From positions 19,282,880 through 19,346,879 of the forward strand of contig CM041295.1 of NCBI GenBank assembly GCA_023052935.1: 64,000 nt of DNA, written 5' to 3'. Source of the DNA: Piezodorus guildinii (lineage: Eukaryota > Arthropoda > Insecta > Hemiptera > Pentatomidae). Of the stretch, positions 19,830-31,954 are shown piece by piece. The first letter of the stretch is position 1; the number at the start of each line of letters is the position of its first letter. A program made the translations under genes and the position numbers. The notes below the pieces were generated by a model that was given only the letters and a program-made list of their open reading frames with translations, did no database searches and was not told the origin of the DNA.

Positions 19830-21555
19830 ATACTGAGAAAGAAAGGAACGACGGACAGTCGCGTGGAACCGACAGCGATTGATACATGGGCGAATTATGA
19901 CCACAGAAAATGCCAAGATCAATATGAGAGTCCATGTTGCACATGCATAAGAAGAGCAACAGAGGACGTAGGAATGAGGAGGAGATGAAGAAAGGGACGA
20001 AGGAGAAACTCGTGGAACAGAGTGCGATTGATTCATTGGCTAATTATGACGAAAAACGAGCCCTGATCAATACGACAGTCCATGTTTCACATATATAAGA
20101 AGAGAAAAAGTAAACATAGCATTAAGAAACTGGAAAAGAAGGGGCCATGGAGCAACTCGTGGAACAGACTGCGATTGATTCAGTGGCTGCTAATGACCAC
20201 AGAAAAAGCCTTGATCAAAATGACAGTCCATGTTCCACATTTATGAGAACAGAAAAAGAAACATAATATAGAGGAATAGAGGGAGCAGGGGCCATGGAGC
20301 AACTTGTGGAACAGAATGCGATTGATTCATTGGTTATTAATGACATCAGAAAAAGCCTTGATCAATATGACAGTCCATGTTCCACATATATAAGAACAGA
20401 AAAAGAAACATAATATAGAGGAATAGAGGGAGCAGGGGCCATAGAGCAACTTGTGGAACAGAATGCGATTGATTCATTGGTTATTAATGACATCAGAAAA
20501 AGCCTTGATCAATATGACAGTCCATGTTCCACATATATAAGAACAAAAAGAAACATAATATAGAGGAATAGAGGGAGCAGGGCCATGGAGCAACTTGTGG
20601 AACAGAATGCGATTGATTCATTGGTTATTAATGACATCAGAAAAAGCCTTGATCAATATGACAGTCCATGTTCCACATATATAAGAACAGAAAAAGAAAC
20701 ATAATATAGAGGAATAGAGGGAGCAGGGCCATGGAGCAACTTGTGGAACAGAATGCGATTAATTCATTGGTTATTAATGACATCAGAAAAAGCCTTGATC
20801 AATATGACAGTCCATGTTCCACATATATAAGAACAGAAAAAGAAACATAATATAGAGGAATAGAGGGAGCAGGGCCATGGAGCAACTTGTGGAACAGAAT
20901 GCGATTGATTCATTGGTTATTAATGACATCAGAAAAAGCCTTGATCAATATGACAGTCCATGTTCCACATATATAAGAACAGAAAAAGAAACATAATATA
21001 GAGGAATAGAGGGAGCAGGGGCCATGGAGCAACTTGTGGAACAAGAATGCGATTGATTCATTGGTTATTAATGACCTCAGAAAAAGCCTTGATCAATATG
21101 ACAGTCCATGTTGCACATATATAAGAAGAGAAAAAGGAACATAATATTGAGAAATAGAGGGAGCAGTGGCTATGGAGCAACTTGTGGAACAGACTGCGAT
21201 TGATTCATTGGCTATTAATGACATCAGAAAAAGCCTTGATCAATATGACAGTCCATGTTGCACATATATAAGAAGAAAAAAAGGAACATAATATTGAGAA
21301 ATAGAGGGAGCAGTGGCTATGGAGCAACTTGTGGAACGGACTGCGATTGATTCATTGGCTAATAATGACCTCAGAAAAAGCCTTGATCAATATGACAGTC
21401 CATGTTCCACATATATAAGAACAGATAAAGAAACATAATATTGAGGAATAGAGAGAGCAGGGGCCATGGAGCCACTCGTGGAACAGACTGCGATTGATTC
21501 ATTGGCTGGTTATGACCACAGAAAATTCCAAGATCAATATGACAGTCCATGTTCA
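19830..21555 (+). repeat. Satellite monomer block 1 (about 12 monomers)
   Basis: CCATGGAGCAAC-type monomer starts fall at about 20145, 20292, 20439, 20583, 20729, 20874, 21022, 21170 and 21318, spacings 144-148 bp. Each monomer contains GGAACAGA-TGCGATTGATTC, GATCAATATGACAGTCCATG and TTCCACATATATAAGAA. The two or three leftmost monomers (19830-20140) are clearly more diverged than the rest. A run of six (20290-21160) shares the variant GAACAGAATGCG and ATTGGTTATTAATG, so it was amplified locally. Confidence 0.95.
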
Positions 21556-22207
21556 ACACTCATGGATTCAGTGGCTAAGTAAGTCTACGGGAGACGCCAA
21601 GATCAATATGACTTATGTATATTTAAAATAATGTAGAATTGGAAGTTAATGATCAATATGGAAATGATGTTAACAATCACCTTGATCATTATTGCTTTCT
21701 CTACATCAATTTTTAACTCCGCTATAGCCCGGTCCCAAGTCCGGGTTGAGAAAGGAGGAGGGTTGAGGTTAAAGGATTTGGTCCTTCCTCGTAAAAATAT
21801 CTTAACGATGATACTCTACTAACCAATTTTCAGAGAAGAGGAAATTAGTGGTAACTTAAAATATAATAATAAGTAACGAACAATATAATAATATACAGAG
21901 TCATAGAATTTGTTTTTTCTTATTGCTGAAAATGTTCCTAACACACAAAAAAAAAAATCCAACAACTACAAAAATATAATAAATTCTCTGAACATTGTAA
22001 ACGTTACTGTGAAACCGATAGCTTATTTAGAATGAACATTAGATTTAAACCCAAAAATAAAAATCAATCGTAGATAACGAATCAATAAGCCATTTGAAGA
22101 AAATAGTATTACTGTATCATGATTCGCATAGGATTGACTGCAATTGATTTGTTGCCTAACTATGACCGCAGAAACAGATAATATCATAATGAGGAAAAGA
22201 AAAAGAA
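21556..22207 (+). repeat. Satellite linker L1
   Basis: The linker starts CACTCATGGATTCAGTGGCT and carries an inverted repeat (TAATGATCAA to TTGATCATTA). It also holds a small hairpin CCCGG-TCCCAAGT-CCGGG, an A-rich run, and ends in a diverged monomer-like segment (GGATTGACTGCAATTGATTT). No coding function is seen. Confidence 0.9.
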
Positions 22208-22460
22208 GGGGCCATGGAGCAACTCGTGGAACAGACTGCGATTGATTCAGTGGCTGCTAATGACCTCAGAATTCGCCAATATCAATATGACAGTCCATGT
22301 ACTACACTCATGGAATGAGGAAAAGAGAACATAATATTGAGGAACTGAGGGAGCAGGGGCCATGGAGCAACTGTTAGAACGGACTGCGATTGATTCATTG
22401 GCTAATAATGACCTCAGAAAAAGCCTTGATCAATATGACAGTCCATGTTCCACATATATA
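22208..22460 (+). repeat. Satellite monomer block 2a
   Basis: One complete monomer and one cut by the first foldback element at a CACATATATA site (22451-22460). The block continues at 25076. Confidence 0.9.
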
Positions 22461-22464
22461 GCAT

Positions 22465-22635
22465 TTCCAAGTCAAATTCAACCTTTTTCAAGTCAATTTC
22501 AACCTTTTCCAAGTCAAATTCAACCTTTTCCAAGTCAAATTCAACCTTTTCCAAGTCAAATTCAACCTTTTCCAAGTCAAATTCAACCTTTTCCATGTCA
22601 AATTCAACCTTTTCCATTTTAAATTCAACCTTTTT
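22465..22635. repeat. FB1 left-arm 21-bp minisatellite (8 units)
   Basis: Eight 21-bp units of the type CCAAGTCAAATTCAACC plus TTTT; the last two are diverged. Because 21 is a multiple of three, all frames stay open and give seven-residue repeats such as PSQIQPF. Those frames are artefacts. Confidence 0.95.
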
Positions 22636-22889
22636 CGATTTCAATAAAATAATAAAAATCAAATTAACATCATTTTATGTTTTAATGGTTACTTTAATTA
22701 CACCTTGTGTTTTTAACCCTTGTGGCTTGTTAAATGTTCCCAGGGGCCTTTCTACATATAATTAGTCACGAATGTAATAATAAGTATAACCGATACATTC
22801 ATTTTAAGACATTTGCGATACAAGATCTGGTAGTCGGATTAGCGGGTTTCTTTTTATTTTAGTTTTATAATCGCGGGCGAAAATATTAT

Positions 22890-23650
22890 CAATAGAGGTT
22901 TATTTTAACTTTTTCGTATTTATTGGATAGTAGGCTCAGTAGCTGCGTTCCCAAAGGTTCGTTACCGACTACACTATTAATTTTAATCGCGCTCGCTCAA
23001 ATATGGGTTTATAATAACTTTTTCGTATTTATTGGATACTAGGCTCAGTAGCTGCGTTCCCAAAGGTTCGTTACCGATTACACTATTAATTTGAATCGCG
23101 CTCCCTCAAATATCGGTTTATTATAGCTTTTTCGTATTTATTGGATACAAGGCTCAGTAGCTGCGTTCCCAAAGGTTCGTTACCGACTACATTATTAATT
23201 TTAATAGCGTTCGCTCAAATATGGGTTTATTATAACTTTTTCGTATTTATCGGATACAAGGCTTAGTAGCTGCGTTCCCAAAGGTTCGTTACCGACTACA
23301 CTATTAATTTTAATCGCGCTCGCTCAAATATGGGTTAATTATAACTTTTTCGTATTTATTGGATACTATGCACAGTAGCAGCGTTACGGGGGGTTCTTTC
23401 CCGACCAGTCTATTAATTATTCGTGCGCTCGCTCAAATATGGGTTTATTATAACTTTTTCGTATTTATTCGCTATTAGGCTCAGTTGATGCGTTGAGGAG
23501 GTTGCTATCCTAATTATTCAATTTATTTTAAGTGCTCTCGCTCAAGAAGAGGTTTATTTTAACTTGTTCGTATTTACTGCATACTAGGCTCAGTCGCTGC
23601 GTAACCAAGGACTCGTTACAGATTATACTATTAATTTTAATTGCGGTAAC
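22890..23650. repeat. FB1 left-arm 108-bp tandem repeats (7 units)
   Basis: AACTTTTTCGTATTTAT recurs at about 22909, 23017, 23127, 23235, 23343, 23451 and 23560. Each unit also contains GGCTCAGTAGCTGCGTTCCC, GGTTCGTTACCGA and CGCGCTCGCTCAAATATGGG. The units nearest the centre are the most diverged. Confidence 0.95.
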
Positions 23651-23889
23651 TCAAGTAGAGGTTTATCAAATAAGAATGTACTTATAAAATCGTTCTGTTT
23701 AGCTGATTATTATCAAACTCCAAAATATTAACCAAAAAGATAACACACTATCCTGAAAAAAAAAACCAATACATGAAAAGTTACAAAAAACACGAAATAA
23801 ACATACATTAGACCAACTGACTAAAAAAACATTAAAACTCCCGAAACACAAATACAGAAATTAGCATAGAAAAGAAACACGAATTTATA

Positions 23890-24665
23890 ATAAACCCATA
23901 ATTGAGCGAGCGCGATAACAATTAATAGTGTAATCGGTAACGAACCTTTGGAAACGCAGCTACTGAGCATAGTATCCAATAAATACGAAAAAGTTATAAT
24001 AAACCCATATTTGAGCGAGCGCGATTAAAATTAATAGTGTAATCGGTAACGAACCTTTGGGAACGCAGCTACTGAGCCTTGTATCCAATAAATACGAAAA
24101 AGTTATAATAAACCCATATTTGAATGAGCGCACGAATAATTAATAGACTGGTCGGGAAAGAACCTCCCGTAACGCAGCTACTGAGCCTAGTATCCAATAA
24201 ATACGAAAAAGTTATAATAAACCTATATTTGAGCGAGCGCACGAATAATTAATAGACTGGTCAGTAACGAACCTTTGGGAACGCAGCTACTGAGCCTTGT
24301 ATCCAATAAATACGAAAAAGTTATAATAAACCCATATTTGAGTGAGTGCACGAATAATTAATAGACTGGTCGGGAAAGAACCTCCCGTAACGCAGCTACT
24401 GAGCCTAGTATCCAATAAATACGAAAAAGTTATAATAAACCCATATTTGAGCGAGCGCACGAATAATTAATAGACTGGTCGGTAACGAACCTTTGGGAAC
24501 GCAGCTACTGAGCCTTGTGTCCAATAAATACGAAAAAGTTATAATAAACCCATATTTGAGCGAGCGCGATTAAAATTAATAGTATAATCGGTAACGAACC
24601 TTTGGGAACGCATCTGCTGAGCCTACTATCCAATAAATACGAAAAAGTTAAAATAAACCTCTATT
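23890..24665. repeat. FB1 right-arm 109-bp tandem repeats (7 units, inverted)
   Basis: TACGAAAAAGTTATAATAAA recurs at about 23986, 24095, 24204, 24313, 24422, 24531 and 24640 in the opposite orientation to the left arm. Two unit types alternate in part of the arm, one with CGGTAACGAACCTTTGGGAA and one with CGGGAAAGAACCTCCCGTAA. The left arm shows only one copy resembling the second type. Confidence 0.95.
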
Positions 24666-24911
24666 GATAATATTTTCGCCCGCGATTATAAAACTAAAAT
24701 AAAACGAATCCCGCTAATCCGACTACCAGACCTTGTATCGAAAATGTCTTAAAATTAATGTATCGGTTATACTGATTATTATATTCGTGACTAATTATAT
24801 GTAGAAAGGCCTCTGGGAAACATTTAACAAGCCACAAGGGTTAAAAACAAAAGGTGTAATTAAAATAACCATTAAAACATAAAATTATGTTAATTTGATT
24901 TTTATTATTTT

Positions 24912-25075
24912 ATTGAAATCGAAAAAGGTTGAATTTGAAATGGAAAAGGTTGAATTTGACTTGGAAAAGGTTGAATTTGACTTGGAAAAGGTTGAATTTG
25001 ACTTGGAAAAGGTTGAATTTGACTTGGAAAAGGTTGAATTTGACTTGGAAAAGGTTGAATTTGACTTGGAAATGC
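24912..25075. repeat. FB1 right-arm 21-bp minisatellite
   Basis: About seven and a half 21-bp units of AAAAGGTTGAATTTGACTTGG in tandem, inverted relative to the left arm, with the innermost unit diverged. Confidence 0.95.
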
Positions 25076-25370
25076 TATATAAGAAGAGATAAAGAAACAT
25101 AATATTGAGGAATAGAGGAAGCAGGGGCCATGGAGCAACTCGTGGAACAGACTGCGATTGATTTATTGGCTATTAATGACTTCAGAAAAAGCCTAGATCA
25201 ATATGACAGTCCATGTTCCACATTTATAAGAACAAAAAAAGAAACATAATATAGAGGAATAGAGGGAGAAGGGGCCATGGAGCAACTCGTGGAACAGACT
25301 GCGATTGATTCATTGGCTGGTTATGACCACAGAAAATGCCAAGATCAATATGACAGTCCATGTTCCACAC
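25076..25370 (+). repeat. Satellite monomer block 2b
   Basis: Monomers resume with TATATAAGAAGAGATAAAG directly after the foldback end. There are two monomers before the next linker. Confidence 0.9.
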
Positions 25371-26020
25371 TCATGGATTCAGTGGCTAAGTAAGTCTACG
25401 GGAGACGTAATGATCAATATGACTTATGTATATTTAAAATAATGTAGAATTGGAAGTTAATGATCAATATGGAAATGATGTAAACAATCACCTTGATCAT
25501 TATTGCTTTCTCTACATCAATTTTTAACTCCGCCATAGCCCGGTCCCAAGTCGGGGTTGAGAAAGGAGGAGGGTTGAGGTTAAAGGATTTGGTCCTTCCT
25601 CGTAAAAATATCTTAACGATGATACTCTACTAACCAATTTTCAGAGAAGAGGCAATTAGTGGTAACTTAAAATATAATAATAAGTAACGAACAATATAAT
25701 AATATACAGAGTCATAGAATTTGTTTTTTCTTATTGCTGAAAATGTTCCTAACACACAAAAAAAAAAAATCCAACAACTACAAAAATATAATAAATTCTC
25801 TGAAGATTGTAAACGTTACTATGAAACCGATAGCTTATTTAGAATGAACATTAGATTTAAACCCAAAAATAAAAATCAATCGTAGATAACGAATCAATAA
25901 GCCATTTGAAGAAAATAGTATTACTGTATCATGATTCGCATAGGATTGACTGCGAATTGATTTGTTGCCTAACAATGACCGCAGAAACAGACAATATCAT
26001 AATGAGGAAAAGAAAAAGAA
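25371..26020 (+). repeat. Satellite linker L2
   Basis: Nearly identical to L1, with a few substitutions such as GGGAGACGTAATGATC in place of GGGAGACGCCAAGATC. Confidence 0.9.
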
Positions 26021-26706
26021 GGGGCCATGGAGCAACTCGTGGAACAGACTGCGATTGATTCAGTGGCTGCTAATGACCTCAGAATTCGCCAATATCAATA
26101 TGACAGTCCATGTTCTACACTCATAGAATGAGGAAAAGAGAACATAATATAGAGGAATAGAGGGAGCAGGGGCCATGGAGCAACTTGTGGAACAGACTGC
26201 GATGGATTCATTGGCTAATAATGACCTCAGAAAAAGCCTTGATCAATATGACAGTCCATGTTCGGCATATATAAGAAGAGATAAAGAAACATAATATTGA
26301 GGAATAGAGGAAGCAGGGGCCATGGAGCAACTCGTGGAACAGACTGCGATTGATTTATTGGCTATTAATGACTTCAGAAAAAGCCTTGATCAATATGACA
26401 GTCCATGTTCCACATTTATAAAAACAAAAAAAGAAACATAATATAGAGGAATAGAGGGAGCAGGGGCCATGGAGCCACTCGTGGAACAGACTGCGATTGA
26501 TTCATTGGCTATTAATGACATCAGAAAAAGCCTTGATCAATATGACAGTCCATGTTCCACATATATAAGAAGAGAAAAAGGAACATAATATAGAGGAATA
26601 GAGAGAGCAGGGGCCATGGAGCCACTCGTGGAACAGACTGCGATTGATTCATTGGCTGGTTATGACCACAGAAAATTCCAAGATCAATATGACAGTCCAT
26701 GTTCAA
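26021..26706 (+). repeat. Satellite monomer block 3 (about 5 monomers)
   Basis: Monomers of the same type with spacings near 147 bp, ending with the GGCTGGTTATGACCACAG variant that always precedes a linker. Confidence 0.9.
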
Positions 26707-27300
26707 CACTCATGGATTCAGTGGCTAAGTAAGTCTACGGGAGACGCCAAGATCAATATGACTTATGTATATTTAAAATAATGTAGAATAGGAAGTTAAT
26801 GATCAATATGGAAATGATGTAAACAATCACCTTGATCATTATTGCTTTCTCTACATCAATTTTTAACTCCGCTATAGCCTGGTCCCAAGTCCGGGTTGAG
26901 AAAGGAGGAGGGTTGAGGTTAAAGGATTTGGTCCTTCCTCGTAAAAATATCTTAACGATGATACTCTACTAACCAATTTTCAGAGAAGAGGAAATTAGTG
27001 GTAACTTAAAATATAATAATAAGTAACGAACAATATAATAATATACAGAGTCATAGAATTTGTTTTTTCTTATTGCTGAAAATGTTCCTAACACACAAAA
27101 AAAAAAATCCAACAACTACAAAAATATAATAAATTCTCTGAACATTGTAAACGTTACTGTGAAACCGATAGCTTATTTAGAATGAACATTAGATTTAAAC
27201 CCAAAAATAAAAATCAATCGTAGATAACGAATCAATAAGCCATTTGAAGAAAATAGTATTACTGTATCATGATTCGCATAGGATTGACTGCAATTGATTT
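26707..27300 (+). repeat. Satellite linker L3
   Basis: Almost identical to L1 up to the CAATTGATTTGTTGCCTA segment near 27307. The sequence then becomes scrambled. Confidence 0.9.
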
Positions 27301-27950
27301 GTTGCCTACTGACGAACAGACAATTGACAGAGCTGCATGAAGACTCAAATTCGCATATCATTGACATCCATATACACTCATGAATGAGGAAGAGAACATA
27401 ATATGAGAATGAGGAGCAGGGGCCATGGAGCAACACTCGATGTATGAAACCAGAGGACTTAGTCGAATTTGATTCATGTGGTCAATTCAATGTACCATCA
27501 GAATTCAGCCTATTATCAAATGAACTTTCCATGTACAAATTCATTTCATGTAAAAATCAATTTTCAATTTAAATCAGACCATGTCAATTTAAACATATTA
27601 TTACTAATAATATCAAAAAATCAATATGACATCTTTTCCAATTATATTAATTTCAATTAATTCAACCTTTTTAGTAATTTCAACCCTTTGTAGTTAAACT
27701 TTTCCAAGTAAAGCCTTTCAGTCATTGAATTAGTCAAATTCAATTTTATGTAAATAACTTATTATTAAACAATTTCGATTTCAATTAATTATTAAACATC
27801 ATATCAAGATCATGTTAGTGTTAGGTACTTGTAATTTACACTTGTGTTTTAACCTGGGCTGAAAATGTTCCAAGAGGCTTATTTTAAATATTGTCCGATG
27901 TAATTATAATATAACCGTACATTTTTTAAGGTTTCGTACAAGATCTGGTA
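27301..27950. repeat. Corrupted patch: linker end, monomer, foldback left end
   Basis: This should hold the linker end, a monomer and the left minisatellite, as at 22150-22850. Instead the words of those parts appear in order with many small gaps and extra bases (GGGGCCATGGAGCAAC, then TTTTCCAA fragments). Sequence returns to near identity with FB1 at CAAGATCTGGTAGTCGG (about 27940). It looks like poor consensus; the frames in it should not be annotated. Confidence 0.7.
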
Positions 27951-30193
27951 GTCGGATTAGCGGGATTCGTTTTATTTTAGTTTTATAATCGCGGGCGAAA
28001 ATATTATCAATAGAGGTTTATTTTAACTTTTTCGTATTTATTGGATAGTAGGCTCAGTAGCTGCGTTTCCAAAGGTTCGTTACCGACTACACTATTAATT
28101 TTAATCGCGCTCGCTCAAATATGGGTTTATTATAACTTTTTCGTATTTATTGGATACTAGGCTCAGTAGCTGCGTTCCCAAAGGTTCGTTACCGATTACA
28201 CTATTAATTTGAATCGCGCTCCCTCAAATATCGGTTTATTATAGCTTTTTCGTATTTATTGGATACAAGGCTCAGTAGCTGCGTTCCCAAAGGTTCGTTA
28301 CCGACTACACTATTAATTTTAATAGCGCTCGCTCAAATATGGGTTTATTATAACTTTTTCGTATTTATCGGATACAAGGCTTAGTAGCTGCGTTCCCAAA
28401 GGTTCGTTACCGACTACACTATTAATTTTAATCGCGCTCGCTCAAATATGGATTAATTATAACTTTTTCGTATTTATTGGATACTATGCACAGTAGCAGC
28501 GTTACGGGGGGTTCTTTCCCGACCAGTCTATTAATTATTCGTGCGCTCGCTCAAATATGGGTTTATTATAACTTTTTCGTATTTATTCGCTATTAGGCTC
28601 AGTTGATGCGTTGAGGAGGTTGCTATCCTAATTATTCAATTTATTTTAAGTGCTCTCGCTCAAGAAGAGGTTTATTTTAACTTGTTCGTATTTACTGCAT
28701 ACTAGGCTCAGTCGCTGCGTAACCAAGGACTCGTTACAGATTATACTATTAATTTTAATTGCGGTAACTCAAGTAGAGGTTTATCAAATAAGAATGTACT
28801 TATAAAATCGTTCTGTTTAGCTGATTATTATCAAACTCCAAAATATTAACCAAAAAGATAACACACTATCCTGAAAAAAAAAACCAATACATGAAAAGTT
28901 ACAAAAAACACGAAATAAACATACATTAGACCAACTGACTAAAAAAACATTAAAACTCCCGAAACACAAATACAGAAATTAGCATAGAAAAGAAACACGA
29001 ATTTATAATAAACCCATAATTGAGCGAGCGCGATAACAATTAATAGTGTAATCGGTAACGAACCTTTGGAAACGCAGCTACTGAGCATAGTATCCAATAA
29101 ATACGAAAAAGTTATAATAAACCCATATTTGAGCGAGCGCGATTAAAATTAATAGTGTAATCGGTAACGAACCTTTGGGAACGCAGCTACTGAGCCTTGT
29201 ATCCAATAAATACGAAAAAGTTATAATAAACCCATATTTGAATGAGCGCACGAATAATTAATAGACTGGTCGGGAAAGAACCTCCCGTAACGCAGCTACT
29301 GAGCCTAGTATCCAATAAATACGAAAAAGTTATAATAAACCTATATTTGAGCGAGCGCACGAATAATTAATAGACTGGTCAGTAACGAACCTTTGGGAAC
29401 GCAGCTACTGAGCCTTGTATCCAATAAATACGAAAAAGTTATAATAAACCCATATTTGAGTGAGTGCACGAATAATTAATAGACTGGTCGGGAAAGAACC
29501 TCCCGTAACGCAGCTACTGAGCCTAGTATCCAATAAATACGAAAAAGTTATAATAAACCCATATTTGAGCGAGCGCACGAATAATTAATAGACTGGTCGG
29601 TAACGAACCTTTGGGAACGCAGCTACTGAGCCTTGTGTCCAATAAATACGAAAAAGTTATAATAAACCCATATTTGAGCGAGCGCGATTAAAATTAATAG
29701 TATAATCGGTAACGAACCTTTGGGAACGCATCTGCTGAGCCTACTATCCAATAAATACGAAAAAGTTAAAATAAACCTCTATTGATAATATTTTCGCCCG
29801 CGATTATAAAACTAAAATAAAAACGAATCCCGCTAATCCGACTACCAGACCTTGTATCGAAAATGTCTTAAAATTAATGTATCGGTTATACTGATTATTA
29901 TATTCGTGACTAATTATATGTAGAAAGGCCTCTGGGAACATTTAACAAGCCACAAGGGTTAAAAACAAAAGGTGTAATTAAAATAACCATTAAAACATAA
30001 AATTATGTTAATTTGATTTTTATTATTTTATTGAAATCGAAAAAGGTTGAATTTGAAATGGAAAAGGTTGAATTTGACTTGGAAAAGGTTGAATTTGACT
30101 TGGAAAAGGTTGAATTTGACTTGGAAAAGGTTGAATTTGACTTGGAAAAGGTTGAATTTGACTTGGAAAAGGTTGAATTTGACTTGGAAATGC
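27475..30193. mobile_element. Foldback element FB2 (left end corrupted)
   Basis: This is a second copy, nearly identical to FB1 from about 27940 to 30193, including both 108-109-bp arrays, the centre and the right minisatellite. The left 450 bp are scrambled, so the start is approximate. The right flank (ATAAGAAGAGATAAAGAAAC) is the same as for FB1, showing that the copy arose by duplication of the surrounding satellite and not by a second insertion. Confidence 0.8.
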
Positions 30194-30485
30194 TATATAA
30201 GAAGAGATAAAGAAACATAATATTGAGGAATAGAGGAAGCAGGGGCCATGGAGCAACTCGTGGAACAGACTGCGATTGATTTATTGGCTATTAATGACTT
30301 CAGAAAAAGCCTAGATCAATATGACAGTCCATGTTCCACATTTATAAGAACAAAAAAAGAAACATAATATAGAGGAATAGAGGGAGAAGGGGCCATGGAG
30401 CAACTCGTGGAACAGACTGCGATTGATTCATTGGCTGGTTATGACCACAGAAAATGCCAAGATCAATATGACAGTCCATGTTCCA
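30194..30485 (+). repeat. Satellite monomer block 4
   Basis: Two monomers after FB2, identical or nearly so to 25076-25370. Both include the variant AGCCTAGATCAATATG. Confidence 0.9.
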
Positions 30486-31123
30486 CACTCATGGATTCAG
30501 TGGCTAAGTAAGTCTACGGGAGACGTAATGATCAATATGACTTATGTATATTTAAAATAATGTAGAATTGGAAGTTAATGATCAATATGGAAATGATGTA
30601 AACAATCACCTTGATCATTATTGCTTTCTCTACATCAATTTTTAACTCCGCCATAGCCCGGTCCCAAGTCGGGGTTGAGAAAGGAGGAGGGTTGAGGTTA
30701 AAGGATTTGGTCCTTCCTCGTAAAAATATCTTAACGATGATACTCTACTAACCAATTTTCAGAGAAGAGGCAATTAGTGGTAACTTAAAATATAATAATA
30801 ATAACGACTATAATAATATAACCTGGTCGATAGAATTGATGATTCTTATTGACTGAAAAAAATGTTCCTACACAAACAAATAAATCAACAACTACAAAAA
30901 TTAATAAATTCGTGAAGAATTGTAAACGTTACTATGAAACCGATAGCTTAATTTAGAATGAAACATTAATTTAAACCCAAAATAAAAATCATCGTAGATA
31001 ACTGAATCGTATAAGCCATATGGAAAAGTATACTTGTCAATTCGCAAATAGATGAACATGCGAATTGACTTTTGCCTAACAATGACCGCAGAAAAAAATA
31101 TCATATGAGGAAAGAAAAAGAAG
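30486..31123 (+). repeat. Satellite linker L4 (second half corrupted)
   Basis: The first 300 bases match L2. From about 30790 onward small indels accumulate, though order is preserved. Confidence 0.8.
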
Positions 31124-31954
31124 GGGCCCGTGAGCAACACTGTGGACAACTGCATATCGATAGTGCTGACTAAACCCAGAATTCGCCCGAATAATCAATA
31201 TGACAGTCCATGTTCTAACACCTTTAGAATGAGGAAAGAGACTATATATAGAATAGAAAAGCAAGGGCCAATGAGCAACTGGGAACAGACTGCGATTGAA
31301 TTCATTGGCTATAATGTAACAATCTGGAAAAGCCTTGATCAATTGACAGTCCATGTTCACATATATAAGAAAAATAAAGAAACATAATATTGAGGATTAA
31401 AGCAGGGAATAACGCATGCAGCAACTCGGAACAGACGCGATTGATTCATTGCTAATTAATGTACGTTAAAAGAGCCTTGATCAATATGACATCTCATTGG
31501 TTGACACAATATATAAGGGAGAAAATAGGAATTAAATAAATTAAAAGAAAAATAGTAAGGAGTGCCATTGAGCCATTTACGTGGAACAGACTGGTAATTA
31601 TAATGGCTATGAATGACTCAGAAAAAGCCTTGATCAATATGAAGTCCATTTGACATTATAAAGTGAATGAATAAGGAAATTAATATTGAAAATTAGGAAG
31701 GGTAGAGGTGCTTATGGAGAAGAACTTGTGGAACAGGACATAGCGATGGATTCATGGCTATTAGAACTCAGTAAAAATTCTTGATCAATTATACGTCATG
31801 TTCACATATATAGAACAGAATAAGAAACACATATATGAGGAATAAAAAGGAAAAGGGAACCATGAGCAACTCGTGGAACAGGACTGCGCATTGGATTCAT
31901 TGCTGGTTAACGACACGAAAATGCTAAGATCAATATGACAGCCATGTTACACAC
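31124..31954 (+). repeat. Corrupted satellite monomer block 5
   Basis: Monomer words such as GACAGTCCATGTT, AGCCTTGATCAAT and GAACAGACTGCGATTG recur at monomer spacing with frequent 1-2-base gaps and insertions. Clean sequence resumes at about 32040 within the next linker. Confidence 0.75.

Larger units (their letters stand above)
22461..25075. mobile_element. Foldback element FB1
   Basis: The 2.6-kb element has long inverted arms. Ends read GCATTTCCAAGTCAAATTC at the left and the inverse, GAATTTGACTTGGAAATGC, at the right. TATATA lies next to both ends, and an intact monomer has it once, consistent with a 4-6-bp target duplication. Each arm has a 21-bp minisatellite, a segment of about 250 bp and then seven copies of a 108-109-bp repeat. 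A centre of about 230 bp (about 23650-23880) is not inverted. No transposase frame is present. The design matches the Drosophila Foldback class, but the repeat units are its own. Confidence 0.85.

Noticed and set aside
20145..21320. CRISPR-like array of direct repeats
   Set aside because: The repeat is about 146 bp with no unique spacers, there are no cas genes, and the DNA is from an animal.
22362..25138. Heptad-like proteins (PSQIQPF, KSNSTFS, EKVEFDL repeats)
   Set aside because: They are the six-frame translation of a 21-bp minisatellite in the foldback arms; all frames stay open because 21 is divisible by three.
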